The notes: generated from the sequence alone by a model not told the origin. 51,624 nucleotides of DNA from Bacteroidaceae bacterium (GCA_017547385.1 JAFYPU010000013.1:1-51624), one strand, 5' to 3'; shown: positions 9,712-19,845, counted from the first letter of the stretch. Translations and numbers: made by a program.

Positions 9712-9742
9712 AAGAGTCAAACCGCAAGGTTCGGCTCTTTTT
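9712..9742 (+). terminator. Terminator of the OmpA family gene
   Basis: AAGAGTCAAACC pairs with GGTTCGGCTCTT around GCAA, followed by a T run. A second weaker inverted repeat (9678-9703) precedes it. Confidence 0.8.
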
Positions 9743-10363
9743 GTGTTGTGAGACCTTGTGCCCTATAGTTTCCCTTGGTGGGGGAGGGGTGTGCTTTCTT
9801 GCGGTATGGGAGCTTCGGTGTGGTGGCTGAAAGTCTATAATTTGTGTATAAAAAACGAGCGTCGGCTTTATTTCTAAAAACACATGTTTTTCATGCTTTT
9901 TCGAGCCGCGCTTTCTTCTTTCTGAAGGCGCGGCATAAATTTATCAAGCCGCGCGACGATATGCTTCGGTGCTCGAAAAAGTTCTTTTACGCCTTCATAA
10001 TTTTTCGTCGCAGCTTTCCTTTCTATCCGCAGTGCTTGCAGATTTTTCTGCAAGCACTGCAGAGAAATATGCAAGCACTGCGCAGCGAGCGGCTGCCGCA
10101 TGCCGTTATCCCTTTCGGCAGAACGAATACGGACGATGGGGGAGGGGAGACGCTTCTTTGGGGGCTCTGTTTTGCTCCATTTCATCGGAGATTTAATGCT
10201 TTTTCTCATGATAGGAAGCGGAGGACTTTTGAGCGGTTGGTGAATGGTTTGAAGCCTTTCGTACACTTTCGAAAACTTTTGGCGTGAGATGCTGTGCTGC
10301 TTGTACCTCTTCCGCGTTTTCGGAAAAGCCTACGGCAAATGGCTGAAAATTGATAAAAAAATG
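9743..10363. other. Intergenic stretch with a palindromic repeat, no supported gene
   Basis: Open frames here cross the repeat at 10029-10082 and have no family resemblance, so I reject them. The only structure I see is that repeat. The end of the stretch is the leader of the next gene. Confidence 0.6.
10029..10082. repeat. REP-like repeat with GCAGTGCTTGC core
   Basis: GCAGTGCTTGCAG (10029-10041) and CTGCAAGCACTGC (10048-10060) are a perfect 13 bp inverted repeat, followed by a further GCAAGCACTGC at 10071. The same core recurs at 16311, 27784 and 41287. Confidence 0.75.
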
Positions 10364-10371
10364 TAACTTTG
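10364..10371 (+). promoter_or_regulatory. -7 box upstream of the acetyltransferase-like gene
   Basis: TAACTTTG matches the TAnnTTTG box and lies 67 bases before ATG 10439. No good TTG lies at -33. Confidence 0.5.
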
Positions 10372-10438
10372 CTTCGCAATATATTCTGTATCGGAGTCCT
10401 TTGACTCGGTGCGACACAGCAAATCTTACAAACCGATT

Positions 10439-11572
10439 ATGGCAGTTGAAATCAAGCGAGTAAGCTCGCAGAAAGAGTTGAAGAAATTCATACGCTTCAA
10501 CTACGAATTTTACAAAGGCAACCCCTATTCCGTTCCCGACCTGTATAGCGACATGTTGGACACCTTTTCACCTCGGAAGAATGCAGCTTTCGAGTTTTGT
10601 GAAGCGGATTATTTCCTTGCCCTGCGTGATGGAAAAATCGTGGGACGTGTGGCGGCTATCATCAATCACCGTGCCAACGAAACTTGGAACAAGAAGACCG
10701 TTCGTTTCGGCTGGATTGATTTTGTTGATGACGAGGAGGTGAGCCGTGCACTCATTGAGGCCGTCAAGCAATGGGGGCGCGAGAGAGGCATGGAGGAAAT
10801 GGAAGGTCCGTTGGGCTTCACCGATCTCGATGCCGAGGGAATGCTGATTGAGGGTTTCGAGGAACTTTCCACCATGGCCACCATCTACAATTATCCCTAT
10901 TATCCCGAACACATGGAGCGGATGGGTATGGAGAAGTCTGCCGATTGGGTGGAAATGAAAATCTACATCCCGGAGGAAATTCCCGAAAAGCACAAGCGAA
11001 TAGCCGATATCATCCAAAAAAAATACAACCTGCACATCCGCAAGCTCAAAAGCAAGCGCGAAGTGATGCGCTCCGGTGTGGCACACGACATCTTCCGTCT
11101 CATCAATGATGCCTATGCACCTTTGTTTGGTTTCTCTCGTATGACGGAGCGTCAGATTGACCATTATGTGCGTGCTTATGTGCCGGTGCTTGATCTCCGC
11201 ATGGTAACCATCGTAGAAAATGAGCAGAACGAGATTGTGGCAGTGGGCGTTTCGATGCCTTCGTTGTCGCGTGCGTTGCAAAAGGCCAAGGGAAAGTTCT
11301 TCCCCTTCGGTTGGTTCCATTTGCTCAAAGCCCTTTTCTGGAAACGCCCCGAAGTGCTTGATTTGCTCCTCGTCGGTGTTCGTCCGGATTATCAGAGCAA
11401 GGGCGTGAATGCCCTCCTCTTCACCGACCTCATTCCGGTGTATCAGCAGTTGGGCTACAAGTATGCCGAAAGCAACCCCGAGCTCGAAACCAACGACAAG
11501 GTGCAAAACCAGTGGCAATACTTCAAGACCGAACAGCACAAGCGTCGCCGCTGTTATAAGTGCAGCCTCTAA
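10439..11572 (+). CDS. GNAT-like N-acetyltransferase
   Basis: A 377-residue cytoplasmic protein. I choose ATG 10439 (MAVEIKRVSSQKELK) because the upstream ATG at 10409 lies close to the promoter and adds unrelated residues. The C-terminal half shows a GNAT-type acetyl-CoA motif, VRPDYQSKGVNALL, near residues 320-335. The N-terminal half (FNYEFYKGNPYSVPDLYSDM) is typical of a large Bacteroidetes family annotated only as N-acetyltransferase or hypothetical. The substrate is unknown. The gene ends 37 bases before parE and is probably the first gene of the parE-coaD-protease run. Confidence 0.75.
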   Translation: MAVEIKRVSSQKELKKFIRFNYEFYKGNPYSVPDLYSDMLDTFSPRKNAAFEFCEADYFLALRDGKIVGRVAAIINHRANETWNKKTVRFGWIDFVDDEEVSRALIEAVKQWGRERGMEEMEGPLGFTDLDAEGMLIEGFEELSTMATIYNYPYYPEHMERMGMEKSADWVEMKIYIPEEIPEKHKRIADIIQKKYNLHIRKLKSKREVMRSGVAHDIFRLINDAYAPLFGFSRMTERQIDHYVRAYVPVLDLRMVTIVENEQNEIVAVGVSMPSLSRALQKAKGKFFPFGWFHLLKALFWKRPEVLDLLLVGVRPDYQSKGVNALLFTDLIPVYQQLGYKYAESNPELETNDKVQNQWQYFKTEQHKRRRCYKCSL

Positions 11573-11609
11573 ACAATAACATCACTCCTCACGGCATTAA
11601 TTCACCAAC

Positions 11610-13679
11610 ATGGCAGAAAACATTCAGTTGCAAAACGAGGCCGCTGCCGCACCCGGCAGTGCCAGTGCCACTTACACGGAAGATAACATCCGCACTCTTG
11701 AAGGTGTGGAACACATCCGCCGTCGTCCGGGTATGTACATCGGTCGTTTGGGCGATGGCTCGCATGCCGAAGACGGTATTTATGTGCTTCTCAAAGAGAG
11801 CATCGACAACAGTATTGACGAATTCAACGAAGGATACGGAAAGCGTATCGAAATAGATATCGTCGATGGAGCTACGGCCGCCGTGCGCGACTATGGTCGA
11901 GGCATACCCTTGGGAAGTTTGGTAGATGCCGTGTCAAAACTGAATACCGGTGCTAAATATGACACTGCCGTGTTTACGGCTTCTGTCGGTATGAATGGTG
12001 TGGGTCTCAAGGCGGTCAATGCTTTGAGCAGTCGGTTTGTGGCACGCAGCTACCGTGACGGAAAAATGCGTGAGGCGGTGTTTGCTTACGGAAAACTTGT
12101 CAGCGACACCGAGAGTGCCACGGAGGAAGAGAACGGCACTTACATTTATTTTCAACCCGATACCGAACTTTTCCAGAACTATCGTTTTCATTCGGAGTTC
12201 GTGGAAAACATGCTGCGCAATTACACCTATCTCAACACCGGCCTGGCCATCTTTCACAACGGCCGACGCATCATCAGTCGCAACGGCTTGGAGGATTTGC
12301 TGAACGACAACATGACCGCGCCCGGGCTCTATCCCATCATTCATCTCAAGGGTGATGGCATCGATATCGCTTTCACGCACACGGCACAATACGGTGAAGA
12401 ATACTATTCCTTTGTCAACGGTCAACACACCACCCAGGGTGGTACGCACCAAAGTGCTTTCAAAGAACACATTGCCCGCACCATTAAGGAACACTTTGGT
12501 AAGAATTTTGATGTGCAGGATGTGCGCAACGGACTTGTGGCTGCCATAGCCATTCGCGTGATTGAGCCGATGTTTGAGAGTCAGACCAAAATCAAGTTAG
12601 GCTCGTTTACCATGGCTCCAGACAAGGACCGCAATGGTCAGCCCTTCCCCCTGTCGGGCGTGAGTGTGAACAAGTTTATCGGCGATTTCATCAAGGAAAA
12701 CGTGGATAACTATCTGCACAAAAACACCGATGTGGCCGAGGTTTTGCAACAGAAAATTCAAGAAAGCGAAAAGGAACGTAAAGCCATTGCCGGTGTAACA
12801 AAACTTGCACGCGAGCGCGCCAAGAAAGCCAATTTGCACAACCGCAAGCTGCGCGATTGTCGTGTGCACCTCAATGACCCTGCTCCCAAGGTGCGCAAGG
12901 GAGAAGAGGACGACAACGACCCACGCCTCGAATCCGCCATTTTTATCACCGAGGGCGACTCGGCCAGCGGTTCCATCACCAAAAGCCGTGATGTAAACAC
13001 ACAAGCCGTCTTCTCGCTTCGCGGAAAACCGCTCAATTGCTTCGGGCTGACCAAGAAAGTGGTGTATGAGAATGAGGAATTCAACCTCTTGCAGGCCGCT
13101 CTCAACATTGAGGATGGATTGGACGGATTGCGCTACAACAAAGTGATTGTGGCAACCGATGCTGATGTCGACGGTATGCACATTCGCCTGCTCATGATAA
13201 CCTTCTTCCTGCAGTTCTTCCCTGATCTCATCAAGAAAGGCCATGTGCACATCTTGCAAACACCGCTGTTCCGCGTGCGCAACAAGAAAAAGAAAGTGAG
13301 GGCTGCCAAAATCACAGAGGTGGACGAGAAAAGTGCAGGAGCTGCCATTCTGAAGAAAACAAAGAATTCCGATCGTTCGGAGTTCGAGACCATCTACTGC
13401 TATACCGAGGAAGAACGTTTGGCTGCCATCGAACGTCTCTCGCCCGACCCTGAGATTACCCGATTTAAGGGACTGGGTGAAATTTCACCCGATGAATTCA
13501 AGAATTTCATTGGACCGGATATCCGTTTGGAGCAAGTGTCGTTGCACAAGAGCGATCAGGTGAAGGAATTGTTGGAATACTACATGGGAAAGAACACCAT
13601 GGAACGCCAGAACTTCATCATCGACAATTTGGTGGTGGAGCAAGACTTGCCCGACGAGGAAGCCGAGACCACCGATTAG
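11610..13679 (+). CDS. parE: DNA topoisomerase IV subunit B
   Basis: The 689-residue ATPase subunit of topoisomerase IV, which decatenates daughter chromosomes together with ParC. The GHKL ATPase domain shows [10 protein letters not shown] (Glu63, Asn67), DYGRGIP (Asp94) and GMNGVGLK (127-134). The Toprim domain shows EGDSASGS from Glu448 and DADVD at 517-521 for the metal ions. The opening [29 protein letters not shown] is the ParE rather than the GyrB form in Bacteroidetes. The length is normal. parC does not follow; coaD does, 39 bases downstream. The first 20 residues are Ala-rich and look like a variable extension. Confidence 0.93.
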   Translation: MAENIQLQNEAAAAPGSASATYTEDNIRTLEGVEHIRRRPGMYIGRLGDGSHAEDGIYVLLKESIDNSIDEFNEGYGKRIEIDIVDGATAAVRDYGRGIPLGSLVDAVSKLNTGAKYDTAVFTASVGMNGVGLKAVNALSSRFVARSYRDGKMREAVFAYGKLVSDTESATEEENGTYIYFQPDTELFQNYRFHSEFVENMLRNYTYLNTGLAIFHNGRRIISRNGLEDLLNDNMTAPGLYPIIHLKGDGIDIAFTHTAQYGEEYYSFVNGQHTTQGGTHQSAFKEHIARTIKEHFGKNFDVQDVRNGLVAAIAIRVIEPMFESQTKIKLGSFTMAPDKDRNGQPFPLSGVSVNKFIGDFIKENVDNYLHKNTDVAEVLQQKIQESEKERKAIAGVTKLARERAKKANLHNRKLRDCRVHLNDPAPKVRKGEEDDNDPRLESAIFITEGDSASGSITKSRDVNTQAVFSLRGKPLNCFGLTKKVVYENEEFNLLQAALNIEDGLDGLRYNKVIVATDADVDGMHIRLLMITFFLQFFPDLIKKGHVHILQTPLFRVRNKKKKVRAAKITEVDEKSAGAAILKKTKNSDRSEFETIYCYTEEERLAAIERLSPDPEITRFKGLGEISPDEFKNFIGPDIRLEQVSLHKSDQVKELLEYYMGKNTMERQNFIIDNLVVEQDLPDEEAETTD

Positions 13680-13718
13680 CGGAGCAACAATCGTCCATTT
13701 CATCGAAGATTTCAGACC

Positions 13719-14219
13719 ATGGAAGCGCATAGCAAAAACACTCAAAGCTCTCTTCATCCTTCGGCCTCACAAGAGGCTGCAGAGCGCATCGCATTGTTCC
13801 CCGGCTCTTTCGACCCTTTCACCATTGGGCATGCCGACATTGTGAAGCGAGGGCTGGATTTGTTTGATAAGATTGTGATAGCTGTGGGTGTTAACGCAAA
13901 CAAGCACCATCATTTCACGGCCGAAGAAAGAGTGCAAGCCATCAGAAAACTTTATGACGGAGATTTGCGCATTGAGGTAACAAATTATGATGATTTGACC
14001 GTGGATTTGGCACAGCGCGTGGGAGCGAAATTCATTCTGCGTGGCATTCGCTCGGTCAAGGATTTCGAATACGAACGCGACATTGCTTCCATCAACAAGC
14101 GATTGGCAGATGTTGAAACCGTTTTCCTGTTTTCCGATCCGGCGCATGCAGATATTTCCTCGGGAGTGGTGCGCGAACTGATGGCTTTCGGAAAAGATGT
14201 CTCCGCCTTTCTTCCTTGA
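13719..14219 (+). CDS. coaD: Phosphopantetheine adenylyltransferase
   Basis: CoaD transfers AMP from ATP to 4'-phosphopantetheine, the fourth step of coenzyme A synthesis. The nucleotidyltransferase signature RIALFPGSFDPFTIGH (23-38) contains the TxGH motif, and the C-terminal SSGVVRELM block is present. At 166 residues it is longer than the usual 150-160 because about 20 Ser/Ala/Gln-rich residues precede the core; no internal ATG offers a shorter start, so the extension is probably real or a non-ATG start near 13780 is used. The stop overlaps the region before the protease, suggesting cotranscription. Confidence 0.93.
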   Translation: MEAHSKNTQSSLHPSASQEAAERIALFPGSFDPFTIGHADIVKRGLDLFDKIVIAVGVNANKHHHFTAEERVQAIRKLYDGDLRIEVTNYDDLTVDLAQRVGAKFILRGIRSVKDFEYERDIASINKRLADVETVFLFSDPAHADISSGVVRELMAFGKDVSAFLP

Positions 14220-14293
14220 ATGAAAACAAGCTGCGGAGAGGAAAAACTCCTGTCAGATACATGATGAACATAGACCATAAATATAATAACGAC

Positions 14294-15928
14294 ATGAAAA
14301 TTCATAGACTTTTGAACTGTTGTCTGCTGTTGTTGGGACTTATCTCAGCAAGCACTTTGCCCGTTTCGGCACAATTGCGCGACAATAGTCAAAATTTCGA
14401 TATGGAAGCGTTGCGCAAGCTGCAAATCGCCGAAATGGCGATTGCGCATTTGTATGTGGACAGCGTGGACCAGAAAAGACTGGTGGAAGATGCCATCAAT
14501 GGTATGCTCAAAACCTTGGATCCCCATTCCTCATATACCAATGCGGAGGAGACACGGCGCATGAACGAGCCGTTGGAGGGAAACTTCGAGGGAATTGGTG
14601 TGCAGTTTAATATCCTGGAAGATACCTTGGTGGTGATACAGCCCACTTCCAAAGGACCGAGTGAACGGGTGGGGATTCTGGCCGGCGACCGCATTGTCAG
14701 TGTGGACGGAGAACCGATTGCCGGTGTCAAGATGAGTCGCGACAGCATCATGAAGAAGCTCCGCGGACCTAAGGACACACAAGTAACGCTCGGAGTGGTG
14801 CGCCGAGGAGTCGATCATGTGCTGACATTCAATGTTACGCGAGATAAAATTCCCGTTAACACATTGGATGCTGCTTACATGATAGCCCCGAAAGTGGGAT
14901 ACATTCACCTGGATCGCTTTGGAGCCACCACAGCGCAGGAAATGCGTGAAAAAATCAAGGAATTGCAGAAAGCCGGAATGCAGGACCTCATCCTGGACTT
15001 GCAGATGAATGGGGGAGGATACCTCGGGGCGGCTATCAGCGTGGCCGGTGAATTCTTGGAGAAAGGCGACCTTATTGTGTATACCGAAGGACGCAGCACG
15101 CCTGTCAGCCGTTTTAACACAGAGGGCGGCGGACTGTTCCGAAAGGGGCGCTTGGTGGTGCTGGTCGATGAATATTCGGCCTCGGCATCCGAGATCGTGA
15201 GTGGTGCCATTCAAGACCATGACCGCGGCATCATTGTGGGTCGCCGCACTTTTGGCAAGGGCTTGGTGCAACGTCCCATCGAATTGCCGGATGGCTCGAT
15301 GATACGTCTCACGGTTTCGCACTATTTCACGCCATCCGGACGTTGCATTCAGAAACCTTACGTCAAGGGACACAAAGCCGAATATGATGAAGACGTGGAA
15401 CAGCGTTTCAAGCACGGAGAGCTGACATGCATCGACAGCATTCGTTTGGACTCCACACAAGTGTATTACACGCTCAAAGAACACCGCAAAGTGTATGGCG
15501 GGGGTGGTATCATGCCCGACGTCTTTGTGCCGCTCGATACGGCCGTTTACACACCCTATCTGCGAGCCGTGCGTCGGCACAACATCATCACCGACATGAC
15601 TTTGCACTATGTGGACAGCCACCGACAGGAATTGCGGAGCACATATCCTGACTTCGAACGCTTCATTAGCGATTATGAAGTGCCTACAGCCCTGGTGGAC
15701 AGCGTGGCAGCGCAAGCCAAACGCAAGAATGTGGTGCCGGCCGATAGTGCCGAATGGGAGAAGTCGCTTCCCGACCTTCGTTTCTTGCTGAAGAGTCTTA
15801 TTGCCTACAATGTGTGGGATCGCAACGAATACTTCCGCATACTCAACGGCCGTAGCGACATTGTAAAGAAAGCCTTGGAAATCCTCGCTACCAACAACGA
15901 GAAAAAGAAGACGGGCCGCCGGCGTTGA
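14294..15928 (+). CDS. S41 family C-terminal processing peptidase
   Basis: A 544-residue periplasmic protease. I start at ATG 14294 because the signal peptide MKIHRLLNCCLLLLGLISAS begins there, ending near VSAQ; an earlier ATG at 14216 overlaps coaD and would bury it. A PDZ domain spans about 85-175 (GIGVQF, then GDRIVSVDGEPI). The peptidase core has SASASE at 295-300 and FGKGLVQ at 320-326; by the 25-residue spacing known for Prc/CtpB the catalytic pair is Ser297 and Lys322, with Gln326 supporting. Such enzymes trim periplasmic or outer membrane proteins. It is the last gene of the acetyltransferase-parE-coaD run. Confidence 0.92.
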   Translation: MKIHRLLNCCLLLLGLISASTLPVSAQLRDNSQNFDMEALRKLQIAEMAIAHLYVDSVDQKRLVEDAINGMLKTLDPHSSYTNAEETRRMNEPLEGNFEGIGVQFNILEDTLVVIQPTSKGPSERVGILAGDRIVSVDGEPIAGVKMSRDSIMKKLRGPKDTQVTLGVVRRGVDHVLTFNVTRDKIPVNTLDAAYMIAPKVGYIHLDRFGATTAQEMREKIKELQKAGMQDLILDLQMNGGGYLGAAISVAGEFLEKGDLIVYTEGRSTPVSRFNTEGGGLFRKGRLVVLVDEYSASASEIVSGAIQDHDRGIIVGRRTFGKGLVQRPIELPDGSMIRLTVSHYFTPSGRCIQKPYVKGHKAEYDEDVEQRFKHGELTCIDSIRLDSTQVYYTLKEHRKVYGGGGIMPDVFVPLDTAVYTPYLRAVRRHNIITDMTLHYVDSHRQELRSTYPDFERFISDYEVPTALVDSVAAQAKRKNVVPADSAEWEKSLPDLRFLLKSLIAYNVWDRNEYFRILNGRSDIVKKALEILATNNEKKKTGRRR

Positions 15929-16102
15929 GGAAACAGGGCGGTTGAAACGAATGTCCGAAATTCTTATCAAAGGGCCATTGCTGCATGCCGTTCCATCCGA
16001 TGAAACATATTCTCGACTTTATCCCTAACGCTGCATTGGAGTTCACAAAGGTCAGTTTTGCCTTTTGTTGTGATGAATACAGCAAAAAAACACTGCAAAG
16101 AC

Positions 16103-16133
16103 TTGTTCGGTAAGAATTTTGTTAGTACTTTTG
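16103..16133 (+). promoter_or_regulatory. Promoter of tRNA-Gln
   Basis: TTG (16103-16105), exactly 20 bases, then TACTTTTG (16126-16133), matching the Bacteroidetes pattern, 27 bases before the tRNA. Confidence 0.75.
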
Positions 16134-16160
16134 CTCCGTCATTTGAGAATGACACGTGTT

Positions 16161-16232
16161 TGGTCCATGGTGTAATGGTAGTCACTACAGGTTTTGGTTC
16201 TGTCAGTCAAGGTTCGAATCCTTGTGGACCAA
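16161..16232 (+). tRNA. tRNA-Gln (anticodon TTG)
   Basis: The acceptor arms TGGTCCA and TGGACCA pair perfectly, with discriminator A. The anticodon arm ACAGG/TCTGT holds loop TTTTGGT, giving anticodon TTG, which reads CAA. The T arm carries GGTTCGAATCC. No CCA is encoded. A terminator follows directly. Confidence 0.95.
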
Positions 16233-16238
16233 CAACGA

Positions 16239-16269
16239 AAATCCCGAAGCGCAAGCCTCGGGATTTTTT
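16239..16269 (+). terminator. Terminator after tRNA-Gln
   Basis: AAATCCCGA pairs with TCGGGATTT (16258-16266) and runs into a T tract. Confidence 0.85.
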
Positions 16270-16310
16270 GTATATGTATGTAAAAACGTGTGTGCCGTTT
16301 GAGTGAATCC

Positions 16311-16388
16311 TGCGGTGCTTGCGCGATTTTCCGCAGTGCTTGCAGAAAATCGTGCGAGCACTGCGGAATTTTCTGCAAGCACTGCAGA
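16311..16388. repeat. REP-like repeat cluster, four GCAGTGCTTGC cores
   Basis: Four variants of the 11-base core occur in 78 bases, two on each strand, separated by GATTTTC or GAAAATC spacers. CCGCAGTGCTTGCA (16331-16344) and TGCGAGCACTGCGG (16353-16366) form a hairpin with one mismatch. Confidence 0.75.
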
Positions 16389-16472
16389 TATTGGCGCATG
16401 GCATTGCCTTATTGCCGAGGTGCGAATATGCCTGGCTGCGTTGTTCTTGGGAAGGACAAAAGGCCAAAGGAA

Positions 16473-16515
16473 ATCCCCTATGCATAAGCCATTATCAACG
16501 CTTAGCATAGGGGAT
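16473..16515 (-). terminator. Hairpin downstream of ddh
   Basis: ATCCCCTATGC (16473-16483) and GCATAGGGGAT (16505-16515) are a perfect 11 bp inverted repeat, extended by TAAG/CTTA. It lies 41 bases beyond the ddh stop and probably ends that transcript, though the T run is short. Confidence 0.55.
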
Positions 16516-16555
16516 GGATGTTTTTGCGAACCGAGATAAGCCTGTTGGTAGGTTT

Positions 16556-17455
16556 TTACACCAAATGGGCAATCAGTTCTTCGCGGTCGCCGTGCAGAAG
16601 GTCGATGACGGGGATTTCAATCATGGTGTAACAACCCGGTTGCTGCTTCATGGCTGCACGTGCAGCGCATACCAACACTTGGCCGGTGAGGGCGGGGTTG
16701 TTGATGCGCATGTTGAATTCGAACAATTGGTTTTGCGTTTCTCCCGAAACACCTTTGCGGGTGAGGTTAACACCGTGTCCCATGTCGAGAAGCTCGTCAA
16801 CACACGGCACTTCCACAACGTGCGTTTCGTCATTCACAAAGTAGGGATCGGCTTTGATGGCAGCAGCCACAGTAGCATAGTCATAGCCTTCGGCCACCTC
16901 TATATAGACCATGCGGCGGTGTATACCCGTTCCTGTGGGAATGGTCATGGAGAGGGCGGCTTTCACTCCTTCGATGGCTTTCACAGCCACGGTGTGTCCC
17001 ATCGACATGCCCGGACCGAAATTTGTATAGGTAATACCCTTGGGAGCGATGGCTTGCAGCAAAGTGCGCACCACTGAGTCGCTACCCGGATCCCAGCCGG
17101 CGGAGATAATGCTCACGGCATTCCCGGCCTTGGCAGCAGCGTCGAGCGAACTGCGCAGAGCAGTGATTTGACTATGGATGTCAAAGCTGTCGACGGTGCA
17201 AATGCCAAGGGAGAGGATGTCTTTGGCATAGGCTTCCACGCTGCGGGTGGGGGTAGAGAGAATGGCCACGTCCACAACTTCCAATTGGCGAATGTCGCTC
17301 ACCACGGGATAGTTGGCCAATTCGGCAGGCTTGTTGTCGGCACCTGAACGGCGCACAACACCGGCCACTTCGAAGTCGGGGGCTGCTTCAAGCGCTTGCA
17401 GGGCATAACGGCCGATGTTGCCATAGCCCACAATGGCGGCTCTGATTTTTTTCAT
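16556..17455 (-). CDS. ddh: meso-diaminopimelate D-dehydrogenase
   Basis: Ddh makes meso-diaminopimelate in one NADPH-dependent step from tetrahydrodipicolinate, feeding peptidoglycan and lysine synthesis. The 299-residue length fits the family. The nucleotide-binding start is [18 protein letters not shown] (residues 6-23), followed by [28 protein letters not shown] and [16 protein letters not shown] are typical substrate-binding and dimer blocks. It is transcribed alone: the next gene upstream ends 333 bases away, and a hairpin follows. A near-consensus -7 box lies on the minus strand near 17570. Confidence 0.92.
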   Translation of the reverse strand: MKKIRAAIVGYGNIGRYALQALEAAPDFEVAGVVRRSGADNKPAELANYPVVSDIRQLEVVDVAILSTPTRSVEAYAKDILSLGICTVDSFDIHSQITALRSSLDAAAKAGNAVSIISAGWDPGSDSVVRTLLQAIAPKGITYTNFGPGMSMGHTVAVKAIEGVKAALSMTIPTGTGIHRRMVYIEVAEGYDYATVAAAIKADPYFVNDETHVVEVPCVDELLDMGHGVNLTRKGVSGETQNQLFEFNMRINNPALTGQVLVCAARAAMKQQPGCYTMIEIPVIDLLHGDREELIAHLV

Positions 17456-17725
17456 CGTGTTTTAGTGTTTAGAAAATTAGTTGATGTGTGTATTGCTGTT
17501 TTAATATCATGTGCTTGAAAGTAAGCGCGTGTCCCGTGAAGGCGTGCGCCTCTTTTCTTTCAAGCCGCAAAGTAAACAAAAATCGGGCAATGAAAATACG
17601 CGAAGCAATAAAAAATAAGGATATTCATTACATTTTAGCGTTGCTTAGCCTTTTTGTCTTACGTTTTGTTAATGTGGGTGAACGGAGAATGGGAGGGGAA
17701 ACTGTGCACGCCTCTCCGAAAAATG
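17456..17725. other. Leader region of ddh, no gene seen
   Basis: About 270 bases without a supported gene. CTTGAAAG (17514) and CTTTCAAG (17557) form an inverted repeat in the ddh leader; a regulatory role is possible but not shown. Confidence 0.45.
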
Positions 17726-17759
17726 CGGAAGGCGTGCAGAAATATCTACACGCCTTCCG
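17726..17759 (-). terminator. Terminator after the peptide transporter gene
   Basis: CGGAAGGCGTGCAG (17726-17739) and CTACACGCCTTCCG (17746-17759) pair with one mismatch around a 6-base loop. On the minus strand a CATTTTTC tract follows, as a terminator needs. Confidence 0.75.
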
Positions 17760-17787
17760 GAATTTTATGCTTACTGTGTGAAGAGGT

Positions 17788-19314
17788 TTAGCAAACCTTT
17801 TCGAGACGCTTCATCATGATGAACATGAAGAGGGCAGAGAGGAGACAGAGTGCTACGAAGATGCCCCATACAGCCACCAATGAGAGGTTGCCCCAGAACA
17901 TCGAACCTACCACTGTGAGCATGTTGCCGAGAGCAGTGGCAACGAACCAGCCACCCATCATCATACCCTTGAGTTTGGGAGGAGCTACCTTAGATACGAA
18001 CGAGATACCCATGGGCGAAAGGAAGAGTTCGGCAAATGTAAGCACGAGATAAGTGTTGATGAGGAGGCTGGGCGATACGAACTGAGCTGCTTCGCCGGCG
18101 GCCTTCTGTTCGTTGGGCGAAAGGAGACCCATAGAACCTACTGCCATCACGATGAAACCAACAGCAGCGATGAGCATACCATAAGCAATCTTGCGAGGAG
18201 CAGAGGGTTCCTTACCCTTAGAGGCGAGGTAAGAGAAAACTGCCATGCTCACGGGAGTCAACGCTACAACATAGAAGGGGTTGAACGTCTGGAAATACTT
18301 GGCGTCAACAGTAACGATGTCGGCAGAAGTGGCAGCATATTGCCATCCGAGGTAAGCCAATACTGCGAGAACAATAACACCGGAGATGGCCTTTGCTTTT
18401 GATGTCTTGCTCTGGAAGAATGAGAATGCTGCATACACGCCAATGACAACAGCTACGAGGTTCCACACGTTGAAGAGTGTGCCGAGGAAACCGGTAGTGG
18501 TCTTTTCTGTAAATTCATTGGCGAAGTAAGTAAGCGTCAGACCATTCTGGTGGAACGCCATCCAGAAGAAGATTACCACGGCAAACACGAGGCAGAGCGC
18601 AACGACACGTGCCTTTGTTTCTGCAGGAGTGAGTTCTTCAACGGCAGCAGTCGCAGCATTGTTGTCGGCCTTCTTGGGGGTGTTACCTTCAACGTGCTTG
18701 AATGTTGAGCGAGATGCGAAGTAGATGGCCATTGATACAATCAACGATACGCATGCCACGCCGAATGCAAGGTGATAAGAGTCAGCCTTTGACCACTGAA
18801 GCACATTCTGACCATATTCCATGATCTTGATGGCTGCAGTGGGTGCAAAGAGGGCACCAATGTTGATGGCCATGTAGAAGAGTGAGAATGCGGCGTCGCG
18901 CTTGTTGGCGTACTTGGGGTCATCGTAAAGGTTACCTACCATCACCTGGAGGTTACCCTTAAAGAGACCTGTACCCAGAGAAATAAGGCCGAGTGCACCG
19001 ACTACTGCCCAAAGTGCTGTGTTGCCTGCACCAAAGGGAATAGAGAGGAGCAGGTAACCGAGGAACATGATGGTGATACCGATGGTTACCATCTTGCCGT
19101 AACCCAACTTGTCGGCGAGGATACCGCCAACGAGGGGCAAGAAGTAAACGAACATCAGGAAGCTTGAGTAGTAAGTACCGGCTTCTGAACCCGACATGCC
19201 GAAGTTGTCCTGCATGAAGAGTACGAATGCAGCCAACATGGTGTAGTAGCCGAAGCGCTCACCGGTGTTGGCGAGGGCAAGGGCAAAGAGCCCTTTAGGT
19301 TGTCCTTCAAACAT
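17788..19314 (-). CDS. POT (PTR2) family proton-dependent peptide transporter
   Basis: A 508-residue inner membrane transporter of the major facilitator fold that imports di- and tripeptides with protons. About 14 hydrophobic segments can be read, beginning with AFVLFM and SSFLMFVYFLPLVGGILADKLG, the latter being the family's second-helix signature. The first-helix motif reads NTGERFGYY (16-24): the usual ExxERFxYY has Asn in place of the first Glu, as I know from other Bacteroidetes members. It starts 39 bases after the ybaK stop and is probably the last gene of the uvrA run. The hairpin at 17726 ends the transcript. Confidence 0.92.
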   Translation of the reverse strand: MFEGQPKGLFALALANTGERFGYYTMLAAFVLFMQDNFGMSGSEAGTYYSSFLMFVYFLPLVGGILADKLGYGKMVTIGITIMFLGYLLLSIPFGAGNTALWAVVGALGLISLGTGLFKGNLQVMVGNLYDDPKYANKRDAAFSLFYMAINIGALFAPTAAIKIMEYGQNVLQWSKADSYHLAFGVACVSLIVSMAIYFASRSTFKHVEGNTPKKADNNAATAAVEELTPAETKARVVALCLVFAVVIFFWMAFHQNGLTLTYFANEFTEKTTTGFLGTLFNVWNLVAVVIGVYAAFSFFQSKTSKAKAISGVIVLAVLAYLGWQYAATSADIVTVDAKYFQTFNPFYVVALTPVSMAVFSYLASKGKEPSAPRKIAYGMLIAAVGFIVMAVGSMGLLSPNEQKAAGEAAQFVSPSLLINTYLVLTFAELFLSPMGISFVSKVAPPKLKGMMMGGWFVATALGNMLTVVGSMFWGNLSLVAVWGIFVALCLLSALFMFIMMKRLEKVC

Positions 19315-19353
19315 AATAATTAAGTTTTTAGAGTTATTGATTAATGAATTGTG

Positions 19354-19845
19354 TTATTCGCATTCTTCTTTCACCACATCTGCCACCTCCCCGCGACTTT
19401 CGCGAATGAGGTCGGCCGGATGAATTTTGATTTGCAATCCTCGCTGTCCGGCGCTCACGTAGATGTGTTCGAAGTCAAGGGCGGTGGCGTGGAAGAAAGT
19501 TGGGAAATGTTTCTTCATGCCGATGGGCGAACAGCCACCGCGAATGTAACCGGTGGTCGGCAGCAGTTCTTTCATGGGCAAGGGTTCTACCTTTTTGTTG
19601 CCACTCACCCGAGCCGCTTTCTTTAAGTCGACTTCGCAATTGCCCGGCACCACGCAGACGAGATGACCATTGCGGTCGCCCTGCAGAACAATGGTCTTGA
19701 ACACTTGCCGAATGTCCTGCCCTAATTCTTCCGCCACATGCTGAGCGGCCAAGTCATTTTCATCAAACGCATAGGCTATGAGTTCGTAAGCGACCTTAGC
19801 TTTGTCGAGCAGACGGGCTACGTTGGTTTTCTGTGGCTGTTTCAT
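19354..19845 (-). CDS. ybaK: Cys-tRNA(Pro)/Cys-tRNA(Cys) deacylase
   Basis: A 163-residue YbaK/EbsC family editing enzyme that removes cysteine from mischarged tRNA-Pro. The recognisable blocks are VAEELGQDIRQVFKTIVLQG (with the functional Lys), VVPGNCEVDLKKAARV, and GYIRGGCSPIGMKKHFPTFF. The length is normal and there are no extra domains. Its start codon overlaps the last four bases of uvrA, so the two are translationally coupled. Confidence 0.93.
   Translation of the reverse strand: MKQPQKTNVARLLDKAKVAYELIAYAFDENDLAAQHVAEELGQDIRQVFKTIVLQGDRNGHLVCVVPGNCEVDLKKAARVSGNKKVEPLPMKELLPTTGYIRGGCSPIGMKKHFPTFFHATALDFEHIYVSAGQRGLQIKIHPADLIRESRGEVADVVKEECE

Noticed and set aside
9844-10287. 147-residue frame in the gap after ompA
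   Set aside because: It runs through the palindromic REP-like repeat, has no family resemblance and no clear start signal.
14531-15970. 479-residue minus-strand frame opposite the S41 protease
   Set aside because: The plus-strand frame has a signal peptide and catalytic motifs; the opposite frame has none.
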